A stretch of 64,000 nucleotides of DNA from the NCBI GenBank assembly GCA_027886175.1, contig JAJNNQ010000137.1:4468001-4532000 (forward strand), read 5' to 3'. Shown piece after piece: positions 47,286 to 60,100 of the stretch (position 1 is its first letter; each line of letters opens with the position of its first letter). The notes below the pieces were generated by a model, which did not search any database, was not told the origin of the DNA, and saw only the letters and a program-made list of their open reading frames with translations. A program made the translations under genes and the position numbers. This DNA is from Phylloscopus collybita. Taxonomy: Eukaryota; Chordata; Aves; Passeriformes; Phylloscopidae.

Positions 47286-49938
47286 ACTGGCCAGATATCA
47301 ACTGGCCACAACTCAGATGATCTCCTACTTTCTTCTGAGGTGGCTAAGACTCTCCTTTTCATTTCTACTTCCTAATTCTCTGCTCTTTGTAAAATCCCAA
47401 AATTAGTTACTTTAGAAAACTGCACAGCTGAGTCTCACCTCATCTTGATGGAAGACATTGACCCAGAGAATCAGGGGCTCTGAAATCCTCTTCAGATTAA
47501 TAACATTTCTTGGAATGACCACTTACTTTGATCAGAGGGGCTGATATTTCAGTACCGATATTGATTTTCTCTGCACAAAGTAGTTAGACATGAATGAGTA
47601 TGAGATGTGTGACATAGATTTTACTTCCTCTTGGACAGTCCAATCAGTAGCATGATGGAAGTCTTGGGTATTTTTCTGTAGCCCATTGAAAATGCCATTC
47701 ATGCAAGTGGAGGAAAGCAACAAGCAATTGAGAAGAGGTGATTTCAGCACGCTGAGCTGCACAGATGGGCCTGCCCCTAACTGGATGGGCAGGATGATTC
47801 AGATTAGGGAGGAAGAAAAGTGAATTTTAGCATCTAATACCCTGTGCTTGCAAGTGAAAGACAAGACTCAAATACTCTCACATTTCTGACTCAGGAGTTT
47901 ATTTTAAAAGGATAACGCTGTGTTTCTAGATGAGGCAAACCTTTACTTGGCTTTTAACAAGGGGAAAAAAGTATCTCAGTTCAGATCAACTCAAACATTG
48001 TGGGTTTTTCTGAAAAGAGGTAAACAGAAAAAGCAATAACTAGCAGACCCCTAATGAAAAGAAGGTAAACTCAGATGAAATTGAATTTCAGCAGAAGATC
48101 TATGCCTAATTCCCTTCTCATTTTAACAATCTGGGTCACAGCTATAGTCTCCTGGGATTATCATGCCTTGGTTTCTAGTGGTGTCTTTCCAATGTCTTTG
48201 ACACCATTTCATACCGAGCTCCATTCCTCAGAGCAGCTTTTCAGCTACTTTTCAGCTTTTCCAACTCTAGCTTAAACACTTTATTTTTAAAACAATTGTC
48301 ACAATTTCTGCTTTCTTACATTTCGCTTTGTTAGGAAAGAAATGTCTATTGACTCTAATTCAGTCAGACTAGGCTCCAGAGATCAAAACTTTTTTTTTTA
48401 TTATTCTTGTTTTCTTTAAGAAAATGCAATGTTTGCTCTTTACATTGCATTTCTTGTTTCTTAACCATTTTGTCACTGTACTGCCCATATGAATGTATCC
48501 TCTTCAGTTAAATAATTGTCTTTTTAGAGCTACTTTTTAGTATTAAAGACAAATCTGTAACACTTTCATCATGTTGACATAATAACAACCCATTCTGACT
48601 GTGGAATGCTGAGGGCATAAATTTGCTGTAGGCCAAATTGTAAAAAAGGGTTTTAGCAGTTGTGATTGACCCTATCTGGTATAAATCAAATATGATGTAT
48701 TTATATTAGTGTATTTTAACTAGACACACGTGGGACTGGGAACAGCATTGAACACCAGCAAGTGAAACCTGCTGCAACCCAGAAATAAAGTTTTTATTTA
48801 CATTTTCTGGTCTTTAATTGCGACACCTTTTATGAAGGTCTCCAGTTTCTCTCTTCCTCATGCTGGTCACACTTTCAGCTCCCTTTGTCTCCCTGTCCCT
48901 TTAGCAAAAACTCTGCACTTTCTTCCTGAAGACACAAAATCTTCTAATCTTCAGTGTTTTTTGCCATATTCTTTTTAGCAGCCCCCTCATTCACTGCATT
49001 TTCTGCATCTAATCACCACCTTTCTTTGATTAACTGTAAATAAAATTTACAGGTGTTTTGGGGGATTGGTTTTGACAGAGGGGGTTTTTTTATGTTTTAG
49101 TGTAATCTAGCCAGAGATTTAGAAGTACAGATCACACCAGCTTCTATGGTGTTGTTCTGTTCCTACATTTAGTAAAGGTGCATTTAAAAGTCTCCTTCTT
49201 GGTGCCTCAAATAGCTCTTACACCATTGAAATCTAAATGGAAGTGAAGTTTTGAAACAAATGCTGAACACCCACAGGTCCCTTTGGTTTTAGTGGTTATT
49301 TGCAGGTGCTTTATCACTTCTAAAATTTGCACACTTTTACTCAATTTGGAAAGGCCAGCACATTTGCAAAAGTGCACTCTCCACCCTGCAGAGTTTTGTG
49401 TTTCAGTAAATGTGTTACCAAGGAAAAACAAGATGCAGACCTCAAGATTGTTGTTTAATTTCTGCCTTTTATTACAGAAGCCCTTCCTCTAATGCTCCAT
49501 GATAAATTAAATCATTGACCAATTCCTAAAGCAAAAGCAGGGAATCTCTGTCTTCAGGAGCAGACACAGGTTGAGATTTTTTAAGATGACTAATGGCCAC
49601 TTTACAGTGTGTGAGTGGGACACAGCCAAGGTGCTTGACAAGCAGAGTAAAGGTACCCATGTTCGCCTTCAAAAGCCTTCTTGTGGCTTTTCCATTGGCT
49701 TCCATCAAATTCCATTAAATAGTGAATTCTGGCAGGGATTTTAAAAACCAGAATAAGTTCCTGTGAGTTCAAATTCACAAAAAAAACCCCATCAAAGCAT
49801 TGACATCTAATTAAGAGCTGCTTCTTTAGAAACTCAAGAATCATTTAAATGTATTGTCATTTAGTTATCAAGTTTCCCACACAGCCAGGAAGCTAACCCA
49901 AAAATCAAACATTTTTATGAGTTATTTTCACAGATCAG
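47286..49938. other. unique AT-rich DNA, nothing recognised
   Basis: No gene or known mobile element. An AATAAAG occurs at about 48784 downstream of a less AT-rich segment, but no A tail follows it. Confidence 0.5.
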
Positions 49939-50152
<214 letters not shown>

Positions 50153-51954
50153 ATTGATATTTCTCTGACACTCTACATCTTAAAGCATATAGATTTTTGG
50201 GCATACATATTTTCAAAGCCAAGCAAAAAATCTGAAAGCAATTTGCAGAATGAAAATGAAGCAAAGAAAATCCCCAAAGGGTTCTTTCCTATTGGTAAAT
50301 CTGAGTCTATTTTATAGCTGAGGTAAGAAAATCCTTCCTTGAAAAGACATTTTCTAATTGAACATGAGATAAACAGATCTTTGGGCTAGTTCTTTATTTT
50401 TCTCCTCTTATCTTAACAGAAGATTATTCACATTATCAAAATTCTATTAAAGGGTTTTTATTGAAGAAAAATGTTGGACTTATTGAAATTAATAATGTAA
50501 CCTCCTTGAGCACCTGTTCACAACTAAAGGATTGTCAGAAGCTTAGGATCACTGAAAGATTGTCTAAAGATTAAAAATAACTTAAACATAATGTGTGTGG
50601 GACATTTTAGCTCATTTTTAGCATGTTGAGACTCCAATAACTTGTATTTTCGAAGAGGAAATTGGATTCCAAAGGGCCAAGAAACTTAGTTTTCTTGAAA
50701 TGAAAACCGAGGACCAGAAGCTTATGTAAAAAACAAACTCAAACAAAACAGAAAAATGTTATGGCACTGAGGATGAAATCTTGAGATATGACAATATTGT
50801 GATCTGGACCTTTGTGATTACAGCTGCAGGTCTCATCACCTTTATCTTATCAGAACAACGACTGAAGATCTCTGAGAGAAGATAATGTCACAAAAATAAA
50901 ACCTGAAAGAAGCTTACAAATATGATTCTTTCTCCTCTACTGAAATTTCTGCACATCTTGAAAGGTGACATTTGTGCTGTTCCTTTAAAACAATATCTTT
51001 AAAAAAAAATTCCAGGGAAGGAGATTCTGAATAAAATGTGTAATTTTAACAAAAACAAGTGATTTCTTTAGAACTAAATAAAAAGTTGAACCCCAAATTA
51101 CTTCCTCAATACTAGGCAATATATGAATGAAAATTTTAATTTTTAGGCCTTCATATATGTTACATATTTGTTTTTCTCAGATATTCCAGTGATCTGAAGC
51201 CCTTGAGTGTGAAAGGAAGACAAAATTTCTTTACCAAGTGTTATTTTGTAGTCAAGAATTTACATTCTTTGAGGATGGTTTATTTTTACTTGTTGCTAAA
51301 AATGTTGCTTTTCGTAAGAATTTAGGAAAAATTATAAAAGTTCTGAGAAAAGTGAACTTTTTTTTTTTATCCAGATTTTTTCTACTTCTAAACTAGAGGT
51401 AACATAAAAGAGAAATAACAAAGGATTCGAAGTGGGGGAGGAATTAGAAAACAGTGCTTAAAATTTCATAATTTCTATACTGAATCCATTTAATTCTATC
51501 TTTGTCCTCCCCTTTTCAGACTTATTTTTCCTTCTACTCATAGCCGGAAAGTAGCATGGCCCAAATTATAGATCATTTATATTGTATTAATATTCACCAT
51601 CCCTTATTTTGACAAAACACTGATAAAAGTTGTTTGCTGAAGAAATACGTTAATATTAATAAGTGAATAATGAGTTCACTTAAGACTTTCATTATCTGTA
51701 CATTCATAAGTTTGAAAGATGAATAAAATAGCTGAGCAAAAAAATATTGCTAATTATGGTCTCAGCTCCATCACCAGAATAAGCTCAGCTTTTCCTAGAA
51801 ACTCACTAAAAGGAGAAATCAAATATCAGCCTTGGACTTAAGAGTGGAGCTGAAGCCCCACCTCAGATTCATTTATTCATTCTAGCTTTACTTCTCATCC
51901 TGCCATAACTTCCTAAATATTTGTTGAAAGAGCTCTTGGGAGCTCTCATGTTTG
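50153..51954. other. unique AT-rich DNA, nothing recognised
   Basis: No repeat family or gene seen in 1.8 kb following the pyrimidine tract. Confidence 0.5.
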
Positions 51955-52201
51955 TTACAAAAGACTGGCCATATTTATTCCAGTAAGGGAAAATGTTGCC
52001 CTCACTGTAAACAAGAAGCAGCTGGACTGTGCTGATGAGGTCCAGTGAGAGCAGAGTTTATGCACATTTTTTTTTGAAGGTAGGCATTTGTGTATTGTCT
52101 GCTTCTCCAGCAGAGTTTTGTTTTGTCTTGGAGTTGATACTCCACACCAAGATACATGTAAATAAACTTCCCATGGGCTCCTGAAAAAAAAAAAAAAAAA
52201 A
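51955..52201 (+). pseudogene. candidate processed retrocopy 3' end (AATAAA plus A tail), parent unknown
   Basis: AATAAA at 52161-52166 is followed, 17 bases later, by an A18 run at 52184-52201. That spacing is the one expected between a polyadenylation signal and the cleavage site of an mRNA, so the A run reads as a retrotransposed poly(A) tail. The upstream 200 bases (about 51955-52160) are not recognised as any gene. I found no target-site duplication after the tail (GTGATTGCAAAA) repeated upstream, so the left boundary is open. Alternatives: a repeat-derived element with its own tail, or a chance AATAAA beside a homopolymer. Confidence 0.4.
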
Positions 52202-53825
52202 GTGATTGCAAAACATATCAAAACAGTCACAAAATTACTAAGCTGCCCTAAAATTGGTCTGAGAACTGGTTGAGGAGCAAAGAACAGCTGGAGTGGGCAA
52301 GAGGTGGCCACCAAGGGCTGAGAGAACTCCCTTACTGGAGCCTGGGATTGTTTGTTTCCGGGAGACACAGGAGAGCCAAGTCCACCCCAGGAATATTTTC
52401 TTATCATCTCCTTCATGCTCTGAAAATTGAATCACACAATATTTTTTACAGGAAGAAAGAAACAAAACCAAAACAAAACCTTCCACAAAAGGGTTTCAGT
52501 GTACATTTGTGGACAAAATTAATAAGATCAACTCAGCCTTCAGTGCCAAGTCAGGAGGAAAATTTTCTTCAAGGTTTTGATTGAGTCTATTAGGGCCTCT
52601 TCATTATAAAATTTCCAGTGTTGTTCACAGTGGGAAACATGATTCCAAAGTAACTTGTCTGTCAGATTTGTTCTGGTTTAGCAACAGAAAGATTGAATCT
52701 TAAAATTAATGTAGGAAGTAGAACAGTGGGAATGGCTGAAAGACGCTTTGCCTATTACAAGTTTATGCTTGTGAAATGTAATCTTGATGCATTTTTGCTT
52801 TTTTTGGACATAAGTAATTGCTAGATCAGCTGGAAACTTGAGTTAGCGCAGCTCAGGTCTGACTAGCTCTCTTAAAATCTCTATCCATCATCTGTAAAAA
52901 GGAGATTCGTACAACTATTGCCTTAACTTTTCTGCCTTAGTTAAGTGCCAAGAGATCTGTCCCCATCTAATATTCCAACTAGTATTCTGAAATGATGAAG
53001 ATATATATATATATGTGTGTGTATACATATATCTCCAAATAAGTAATTTTAATTTCATTGATGTGATATAGGCAGATTTTTCCCGGTGGGCCAGATGACT
53101 ATCCCAGGGGGCAAGGTCAGTCTCCAAATAAGATTCTGACCATAAGGAATTTTATGGTGTGATTTCCAGCCTGGGTTAAATGTTCTAATTTAAGCACTGT
53201 GAATACCTTCCAGGGTGATCACCTGTTAGATAGAACATGCAGATTTAAGGTATTTTGTTTTAAAGGATATTTTTTACCTTTTCTTTTCTGAGCTGAAGAT
53301 AATCTGAAAGTATTTCAAGATGAAGGCATTTATATTCCAAGGAACAAAACAAAGAGATACTGTAATGGCATATGTGAGCTACATTTACCCTGAGGCATTT
53401 ACCATAAAGTTCAGGGTGGTTTTTTTTTGTTGCATCATTCTGACAGCTGTGAATAGGAAAGTGAACATATTGCTATTGTCACTGGGAACTACCATTTACA
53501 TCTTTGGATACATGAGGGAAAGGGAAAGGTACCAGCATCTGTGAGCACACACAGAGGATGTAGATCCAGAGAGCTCCCTTGGATTCATTTTGTTTGCAAT
53601 TCAAGAAGGACAAAACAGTTAAAACAACTGCTTATTCTTTTTTCTAATAGGGAAAAGAGGGAGGGAATGAATTTGGGAGAAGAAAAGTAAGGAGGAATGC
53701 ATGGTGAGAGAGAGAGGAAGGGAAGGAAGGAGGCAAGCGAGCAGGTGAGTACGCAGAAAGGAGAGACAAACAGTGAAAATTGTATAAAAATAAAAGTAAA
53801 GAAAATGAAAGAGTGAAAGAAAAAT
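52202..53825. other. unique AT-rich DNA with a short dinucleotide run
   Basis: An (AT)n/(GT)n mixed run lies at 53000-53032. No gene or mobile element recognised. Frames 52238-52486 (minus) and 52270-52584 (plus) overlap and have no domain. Confidence 0.5.
53000..53032. repeat. (AT)n-(GT)n-(AT)n alternating run
   Basis: Alternating purine-pyrimidine sequence of about 33 bp, of the kind that can adopt Z-DNA or cruciform conformations. Ordinary in vertebrate genomes. Confidence 0.93.
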
Positions 53826-54278
53826 GAAAAAGGAAGGAAGGAAGGAAGGAAGGAAGGAAGGAAGGAAGGAAGGAAGGAAGGAAGGAAGGAAGGAAGGAAG
53901 GAAGGAAGGAAAAGAGAGAGAAAGGAAGAGAGAAAGAGAGAGAAAGAGAAAGAGAGAGAGAGAAAGAGAGAAGGAAAGGAAAGGAAAGGAAAGGAACGGA
54001 AAGGAAAGGAAAGGAAAGGAAAGGAAAGGAAAGGAAAGGAAAGGAAAGGAAAGGAAAGGAAAGGAAAGGAAAGGAAAGGAAAGGAAAGGAAAGGAAAGGA
54101 AAGGAAAGGAAAGGAAAGGAAAGGAAAGGAAAGGAAAGGAAAGGAAAGGAAAGGAAAGGAAAGGAAAGGAAAGGAAAGGAAAGGAAAGGAAAGGAAAGGA
54201 AAGGAAAGGAAAGGAAAGGAAAGGAAAGGAAAGGAAAGGAAAGGAAAGGAAAGGAAAGGAAAGGAAAAAAAAAGAAAA
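53826..54278 (+). repeat. 453-bp purine tract: (AAGG)n, AG-rich mix, (GGAAA)n
   Basis: Purines only on the plus strand except one C at 53997. It starts with about 19 AAGG units (53831-53909), then an AG/AAAG mix (53910-53970), then about 58 units of GGAAA to 54265, and an A-rich end. The frames open through it (both strands) encode only F/L/S/P or K/E/G/R repeats and are not genes. Triplex/H-DNA potential is an inference from the composition and mirror symmetry. Confidence 0.97.
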
Positions 54279-55301
54279 CAAGCTAAGAAGACAAAGGCTG
54301 ACTTCTTCCTACATATTTTTCTGGAGAGGTACATATGGTATATTTGGTGTGCAGAGACAATTTAAAATGACCTTCTACAAATGTCCTAGTGCACAAAACA
54401 AGAAAAATCCATCACTTTAAATGTCTAGAAAAGTTCATCATGCTTTCTGCAGTCTCTGTGGAGCATCTTTAAGCAAAAGCATGGTAAATAATATATCAAT
54501 TTTCTATCGCCACCTATGAGTGAAAATGTAGAACTGCAAATTATTCTTCTGTGCATAACAGAGGGAAGAGATGTGACAGTTTTAGTTCAAATATTTCCAG
54601 ACATATATATTGTATGTCTGAGGCAAAACCAACTACAATAATTTGTTTCTGGAGGAAATTAGCAAATTTTCAGCATATTTAGGGTTTATTAATTTCTATA
54701 ATTTTATTAATATCATACATTTCAGGACTTATTCCAGTAGTTCTACTATGCTGTCCTAACTGAAGCCAAAATTTTAGTGTTCTGTGGTCTAGGATAAAGA
54801 CACTTCTGATATGGATGGTGCATGCCACATAAAAACAAGGGTAGTCTCAACCTCCTTTATGTACACAGTATTTCTAGATTATGAGCTCTCAGATATAGGT
54901 AGTGGTTTAATGGCAACTGGAGCAGGAGGAGAGGAGGAAATAGGAGAGAAACACAGATAAGAATTTGCTTAAACCAGCAACAGGGTCAAAGTGGAATAGA
55001 CCAGAAAATCAGAGTAAATGTAAACCAGTGAGATATAGAGAGGTTGAACAATGGAGCTGAAAGGAGAGTCAGGATGAGCAGGATGAGGGATTAGGGAGGA
55101 AATGGGTATGGCTGCTGAAAGTATGTGATTCCTGAGGTCACAGAGTAGGAAGGAATGAATCCTGTGAGACGGAAGCAACAGGGCTTGAGGAAGAGTAAAG
55201 CAAAGTGAAGATAACTCAGAATGTGTTGAGATGCTCCTTTAGGATCCAGAAACTCTGGATATCATATTTAGCTGAACACAATCTTCTTATGTGATTGAAG
55301 G
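54279..55301. other. unique AT-rich DNA, nothing recognised
   Basis: No gene or repeat family recognised between the purine tract and the A run. Confidence 0.5.

Positions 55302-55358
<57 letters not shown>
55302..55358 (+). repeat. pure A57 homopolymer
   Basis: Fifty-seven consecutive A residues preceded by TGATTGAAGG and followed by CTCTGGGCCC. The longest homopolymer in the window. No AATAAA close upstream. Very long pure runs are hard to sequence and to replicate, so the length may be uncertain. Confidence 0.95.
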
Positions 55359-55362
<4 letters not shown>

Positions 55363-56446
55363 GGGCCCAGTTTGTGGTAAGAGTCCTGGTGGGATTCATT
55401 AAGTGAATGAAACATTGCAGCACAGAAATCTTTGAGTGAGTCTCCCCAGGCTCCTGAGTAGTCATTGAGGAAAAGCCGCATGTAGGCTGTGAATCATCTG
55501 CATGCATTTGGCTGAATGAATTGCATTTAAAAGGTGCCTATTTTGCTCCATTGTCTTTGAAGGGAGTCAAGGATGCCCAGATCACATGGAGACTTCTGGA
55601 GCAGTCATTCAGCTGCCTCCTCTTGTGAATGGAGAGAAATGGGCATTTCCAGTGTGTGATTCATTCCAGCTATCCTGAGCACTTGTCTAAATTGCCTTAT
55701 GGAATTGCCTTTTATTTCTTTATTTTAAGAAAAATTCAAAGTTAGGTGGGATGAATCCCAGTCATGAAATATGAAGTCTCCAAGAATTCCTTCCTGCAGG
55801 TCGGTTGGTTGGCAAATGTTGAGAGACCAGCCAGGATGGAGATTTACATTACAACAGTCCTGGCTGCCTCAGGTAGATGGATAACATATTGAATGTTTCT
55901 CCTGGACACACCTCTCAATGTACCACAGTGAGGTCCCTAAAATCTCATCATTTTGGCAGCTCAGGGGACACCATTGTGTTCTCCAGCCCACAGCATCCCT
56001 GTGCCTGTGTTCTTGGGGCAGGACTGTCTCATCTCACTGTAAGGATTAACACATGGAAGTTGCTTGCAGGGACATAAGGAGGTATGAAGGCAGAGGTCAT
56101 AAATAAAATGACCCAGTGTAAAATGTTGAGGAGTTCCACTGAAGGACAAAGTGAAGTTGAAGCAGCAGCATTACAAAATCACCATAATAAAGTCCAATTT
56201 AGGCATCTGGTGAATTCTGAAACAGGTCTTTCTATGTTTGAGTTGGATCTGCCACAAAATATCTGTGTGATCCTCAGCAGGGCAAAGAAAACTTTTGGGA
56301 AAATCAGGCACTCTTTGATTATAGAACATAAGCCAGAATATAATCTTCATTTAATGCAATTTTTTATCTGTCCTCTTTAACACTGAAAATACAGAGAAAG
56401 CTTTCAAAAGGCAAAAAGCTTTGGCTTTGAATGGAAAGACAGTATG
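55359..56446. other. unique DNA, nothing recognised
   Basis: No repeat family or gene identified. Frames up to 98 codons at 56084-56380 (plus) have no domain. Confidence 0.5.
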
Positions 56447-56670
56447 TTTAGATTGGATATCAGTGAGAAATTAGTAAGAAATCTTTACTGTGAGGATGAT
56501 GAGACTCTGCACAGGTTGTCCATTAAGCTGTGGCTGCCCCATCCCTGGAAGTGCTCAAGGCCAGATGGGATGGGGCTTGGAGCAACCTAGGACAGTGGGC
56601 TTACCTGCCCATGGAAATTGTAACTAGAAAAATTTTAAGGCCCTTCCAACCCAAATCCTTCTGTGATTCT
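56447..56670 (+). mobile_element. CR1 LINE 3' fragment
   Basis: Reads TTTAGATTGGATATCAGTGA (about 56447), GTGGCTGCCCCATCCCTGGA (about 56531), AGATGGGATGGGGCTTGGAG and CCTTCCAACCCAAATCCTTC followed by a diverged tail TGTGATTCTTC. Plus-strand CR1 order, missing the exact terminal repeat. It faces a second CR1 in opposite orientation. Confidence 0.92.
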
Positions 56671-56800
56671 TCAGTTTTCTCATCTATGGTTGCATCCAGG
56701 ACCAATGGACACTTCTGATCATTTTGCTTCGCTTTGCAGTATTTGAATGGAGGTACAAGAATATTACTTTTTTAATGTAATACCCATACCAAAGGAATAC
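56671..56800. other. spacer between tail-to-tail CR1 copies
   Basis: 130 bp of unique sequence separating the 3' ends of the two CR1 fragments. Confidence 0.6.
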
Positions 56801-57060
56801 TGAGTGGCTCCATTTGGAAGGGCCCTCGAGAGGACAAGTGCTCCAATCCCCCTGCTCAAGCAAGGCCATCTAGAGCCAATGGCCCAGGATCATATCCAGA
56901 TGACTTTTGAATGTCTACATTGACCTCTCTGGGCAACCTCTGCCAGTGCTTGGTCACTCTCTCAGTTAAAAGAGCATTTTCTTAATGTCCAGAGGAAACA
57001 TCCTGTGTTTTGGTTTTGTACCCATTGCCTCTGGTCCTGCCACTGGGCACCAAATGACAA
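56801..57060 (-). mobile_element. CR1 LINE 3' fragment
   Basis: On the plus strand: TGGAAGGGCCCTCGAGAGGA, CCCCCTGCTCAAGCAAGGCC (about 56850-56869), CAGATGACTTTTGAATGTCT, ACCTCTCTGGGCAACCTCTG and CCATTGCCTCTGGTCCTGCC (about 57022-57041). Reverse complement of CR1, reaching further 5' into the element than most copies here. Its 3' end points to 56801, toward the plus-strand copy. Confidence 0.93.
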
Positions 57061-60000
57061 ATATAGTTCTGAAACAAATCCATATCTTGAGATGGTTGTT
57101 TTCTTTACACGGGAAATGTCAGTTATCTGGATAATTTTCACTTTTTTATATTATGAATTTCATGTGAAATTAATATTTATCTGAAACCTAATGAATATTC
57201 CCAGAATATTAAGGAGAAGAACATTTCTGAAAGCCTGTGTAGAGTATATGAAATATTTATAATTTCATATTGATTTTGGTAGCTTTGTTGGTAAATATTT
57301 TAATTAAAGAATTTCACAAAAGAAATGAGACAGAGAAGAACAGAGTTTTTTCAGCTTTCTAAAAATCCCCTTTTTGATGATCCTTAATACTTATGATCAG
57401 CTGTGAGAGACATGTATCAGGTTATAAAAACTGAAAGATGTGAGCAATAAAAGAAAGTCTGGTGAATTCTCCAGATGCTCATTTTTAAATGCAGTAGTAG
57501 CATATTTAGGACCTAATTTTAAAAAATCATTTAAACATCAGAATTTTAATTTTTATCATCTGCTTCTCTGTCCAAATGTTTAGGAATTCGGGATGTAAGT
57601 TTGAAATTATTTTCAGAGATCTAGAACTCATGAACCGTGAGAAGAAAACTTTTAAATTAAACCTATTGGACAATCAAGAATTTATCATTTCAGTAGCTAT
57701 TTTTATGACTAAAAAAAGTAGAAAAATCTGTTACTTAAACCATTTTTTGGCCTTAGATATACTATTAAAAATGTTCAATTAAAACTTGTGCAAGTCTCAG
57801 AGTATTTCTACTCCACTGAAGATATAATGGAATATATTTAATTTGAGTGAAAGGATGTTAAAGATATAATAAAAGACTTTGACAGGTTTCTCAGAGAGCA
57901 AATGAAATTTAAATATGCAGATTGTACAGGCAGAAAAAAATGTTCTCTGAGATCTGATTAATGCACTTCAGCAAATATGGCTTTACCACTAATCCAGGTA
58001 AAATAAAAGCAATATATTAAATGATTAATCTACAGTCTAAGATGGTTGTCCTCAGATGTTTTGAGGATAAAACAGAATGTAGAAAAATTCACACAAAACA
58101 GATGTAATGTCAATTAAGCCTAAAGTGAAGAACTGAAAACATGACCCTGTAACAAAAGGACAATTATTAGTCATTTGAATAGTTAAAATTGCTCATACCA
58201 TGATTTTTTACTCCCTGTACATAGTGTTAGATATGTGCTGTATGCAGCATTTGCTGAACTGAATTTTTATCTTAATCCCTAATTCAATAAAACACCCCAA
58301 ATTAAGGGACTGACTTTCAAGCTGAAAGTACAATTTAAAATTCTAATGTTTCTTTGTTTAGCTTGCTACCAAAAAAACCCAAAGGTATATAGGGGAAGAC
58401 AGGCTTGGGAAACAGATGCAAGTCACTCCAAAATTTGTTCTAACCAATTAAATGCTGGGTACTCAGTGGGTACTAATTGGTGGGACTGACTCTCTAGGAT
58501 GAGGGTTCACTTGCAGTCTTTGAAACAGACTAGAATTCAAAATAAAATTATGATGAAGCTGACAATCCAAGTTTTGAAAGATAAATCATAAAAACCATTA
58601 AACTTCCATTTTAAAATGACACAAACTCTGGTTTTCAGAGAAGTTTACATGGCTACAGCAGCATAATACTCTTAGCTAAAATCTTTAAAAACCCCACAGC
58701 TCGTATCTCCTAGGAAATTGGTTGTGTCCCTAATTTTCTCCTAGAGACACATGATACGTAAACATTTAATTGTTTCATTAATAGGACTTGATCTCTTAGA
58801 AACTTTTTGTTCCTTTGAAATATTACTTCAAACTCTCAGCTGACGTGAATTTAATGATACGATGCTACTGTTGCTCATGAGGCTCAAAATTTGCTTTTTT
58901 TTTTATTTCAACACGCCTAGCTCCAGGAGTCCTGTTATGCAAGAATCAATTTTTATTTAGTAAAAGATTAGCTTCTGCTTCTTGCCATCCACAAAAAAAA
59001 GCATGAAAATGCAAAACAACACCTAAAGCAAGATGAAAACCAAATAGAATTAGTTCTGCAGTTCTGAAAATCTGATTTTTTTACACTGGACCTTGTCTTT
59101 CAAGAAGGGGAGAGACTCATCACTTATCAAAAGTTGAGGTAATTGATACTGAGCTCCCCAATATTCAAAGAGAAACCCACTGGTTGTTCTTACATTGAAT
59201 ACCAAGAGGATCAGCATTATTGTGTCAATAAGGAATACAGAGTGAATCAAACAGAATGTCTGCATGCTATAAATACCTTGAAATCGGCAGAAATGTCATT
59301 CCAAAAAAGGGAGACCCAGTTTTGCAGAAGTGAAATAAACAATTTTGCATGAATAGCCCAAAGGGAGATATGGGTTACAAAACCATCTTTCTCTGCTGCT
59401 TTCTCCTGGCTTTTCAGCTGGCTGGTGTTTTCTCTCTCCTTTTCTCTCCCAGCTCTGACTCAGTCAGGCAACTCACTTATTAAGTAAACAGCCTTCAGAG
59501 CAGCTTGTCTGAGGAATACAGTTCCATTAAGTAAAAATACGGAGCAAGAAGCTCTTGAGAAGCGATGATCAGAGATCTAAGAATACAAATGAACAAATGC
59601 ACTTTCTGATTTAAATATGTTATTGTTATTAGCACCATTATTCATCTTCCAGTAGCTTCAGAACAAACGTCTCGCTGCACTAAACTTTCAGAGGCGTAAA
59701 CATCTATTCTGCCCTAAATAACTTCCAGTGTAATTGAATGCTAGTAACATAAAACACTTATCAGGAAATGAGACTGACTCATAGAGTCAACTCACTGTGT
59801 GACAGGTGGGTTCCAACCTATTTTTTCAGTTGAAAAAAATAATGTTCTTTGTGTTGATCTTGGGGTCTCTCAGAAGCTGATTGTTTTTTAACACACCCTC
59901 CTGCAATGATGGCTGTCAAAATACTTGTAGTTCTCCATTCAGCATTCAGCTGAATGATGTTGTTTCCTAAGGGTCTTCAAAGTTTCTGCCTGAGAGAAGG

Positions 60001-60100
60001 GAGGGTCTACAAACCCCTGTGAGTTCTGCTTCAAAGGCCCGTGTTGCTGCACTGACTCTGAGAGCAGCAGTGGGGCTGCAATGGCTTTAAAATGGCATAG
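57061..60100. other. unique AT-rich DNA, nothing recognised
   Basis: No gene or mobile element in 3 kb. At 58443-58481 inverted ACCAATTA and TAATTGGT flank a GGGTACTCAGTGGGTAC direct repeat. An AP-1-like TGACTCA sits at 59456-59462 inside a CTGACT-C-AGTCAG palindrome. Confidence 0.5.

Noticed and set aside
48781..48800. AATAAAG as a polyadenylation signal
   Set aside because: No A tail or transcript evidence follows; the hexamer is frequent in AT-rich DNA.
53585..54420. Open frames of 249, 220 and 198 codons over the purine tract
   Set aside because: Period-five and period-four repeats have no stops in several frames; the product is only repeated F/L/S/P or K/E/G/R.
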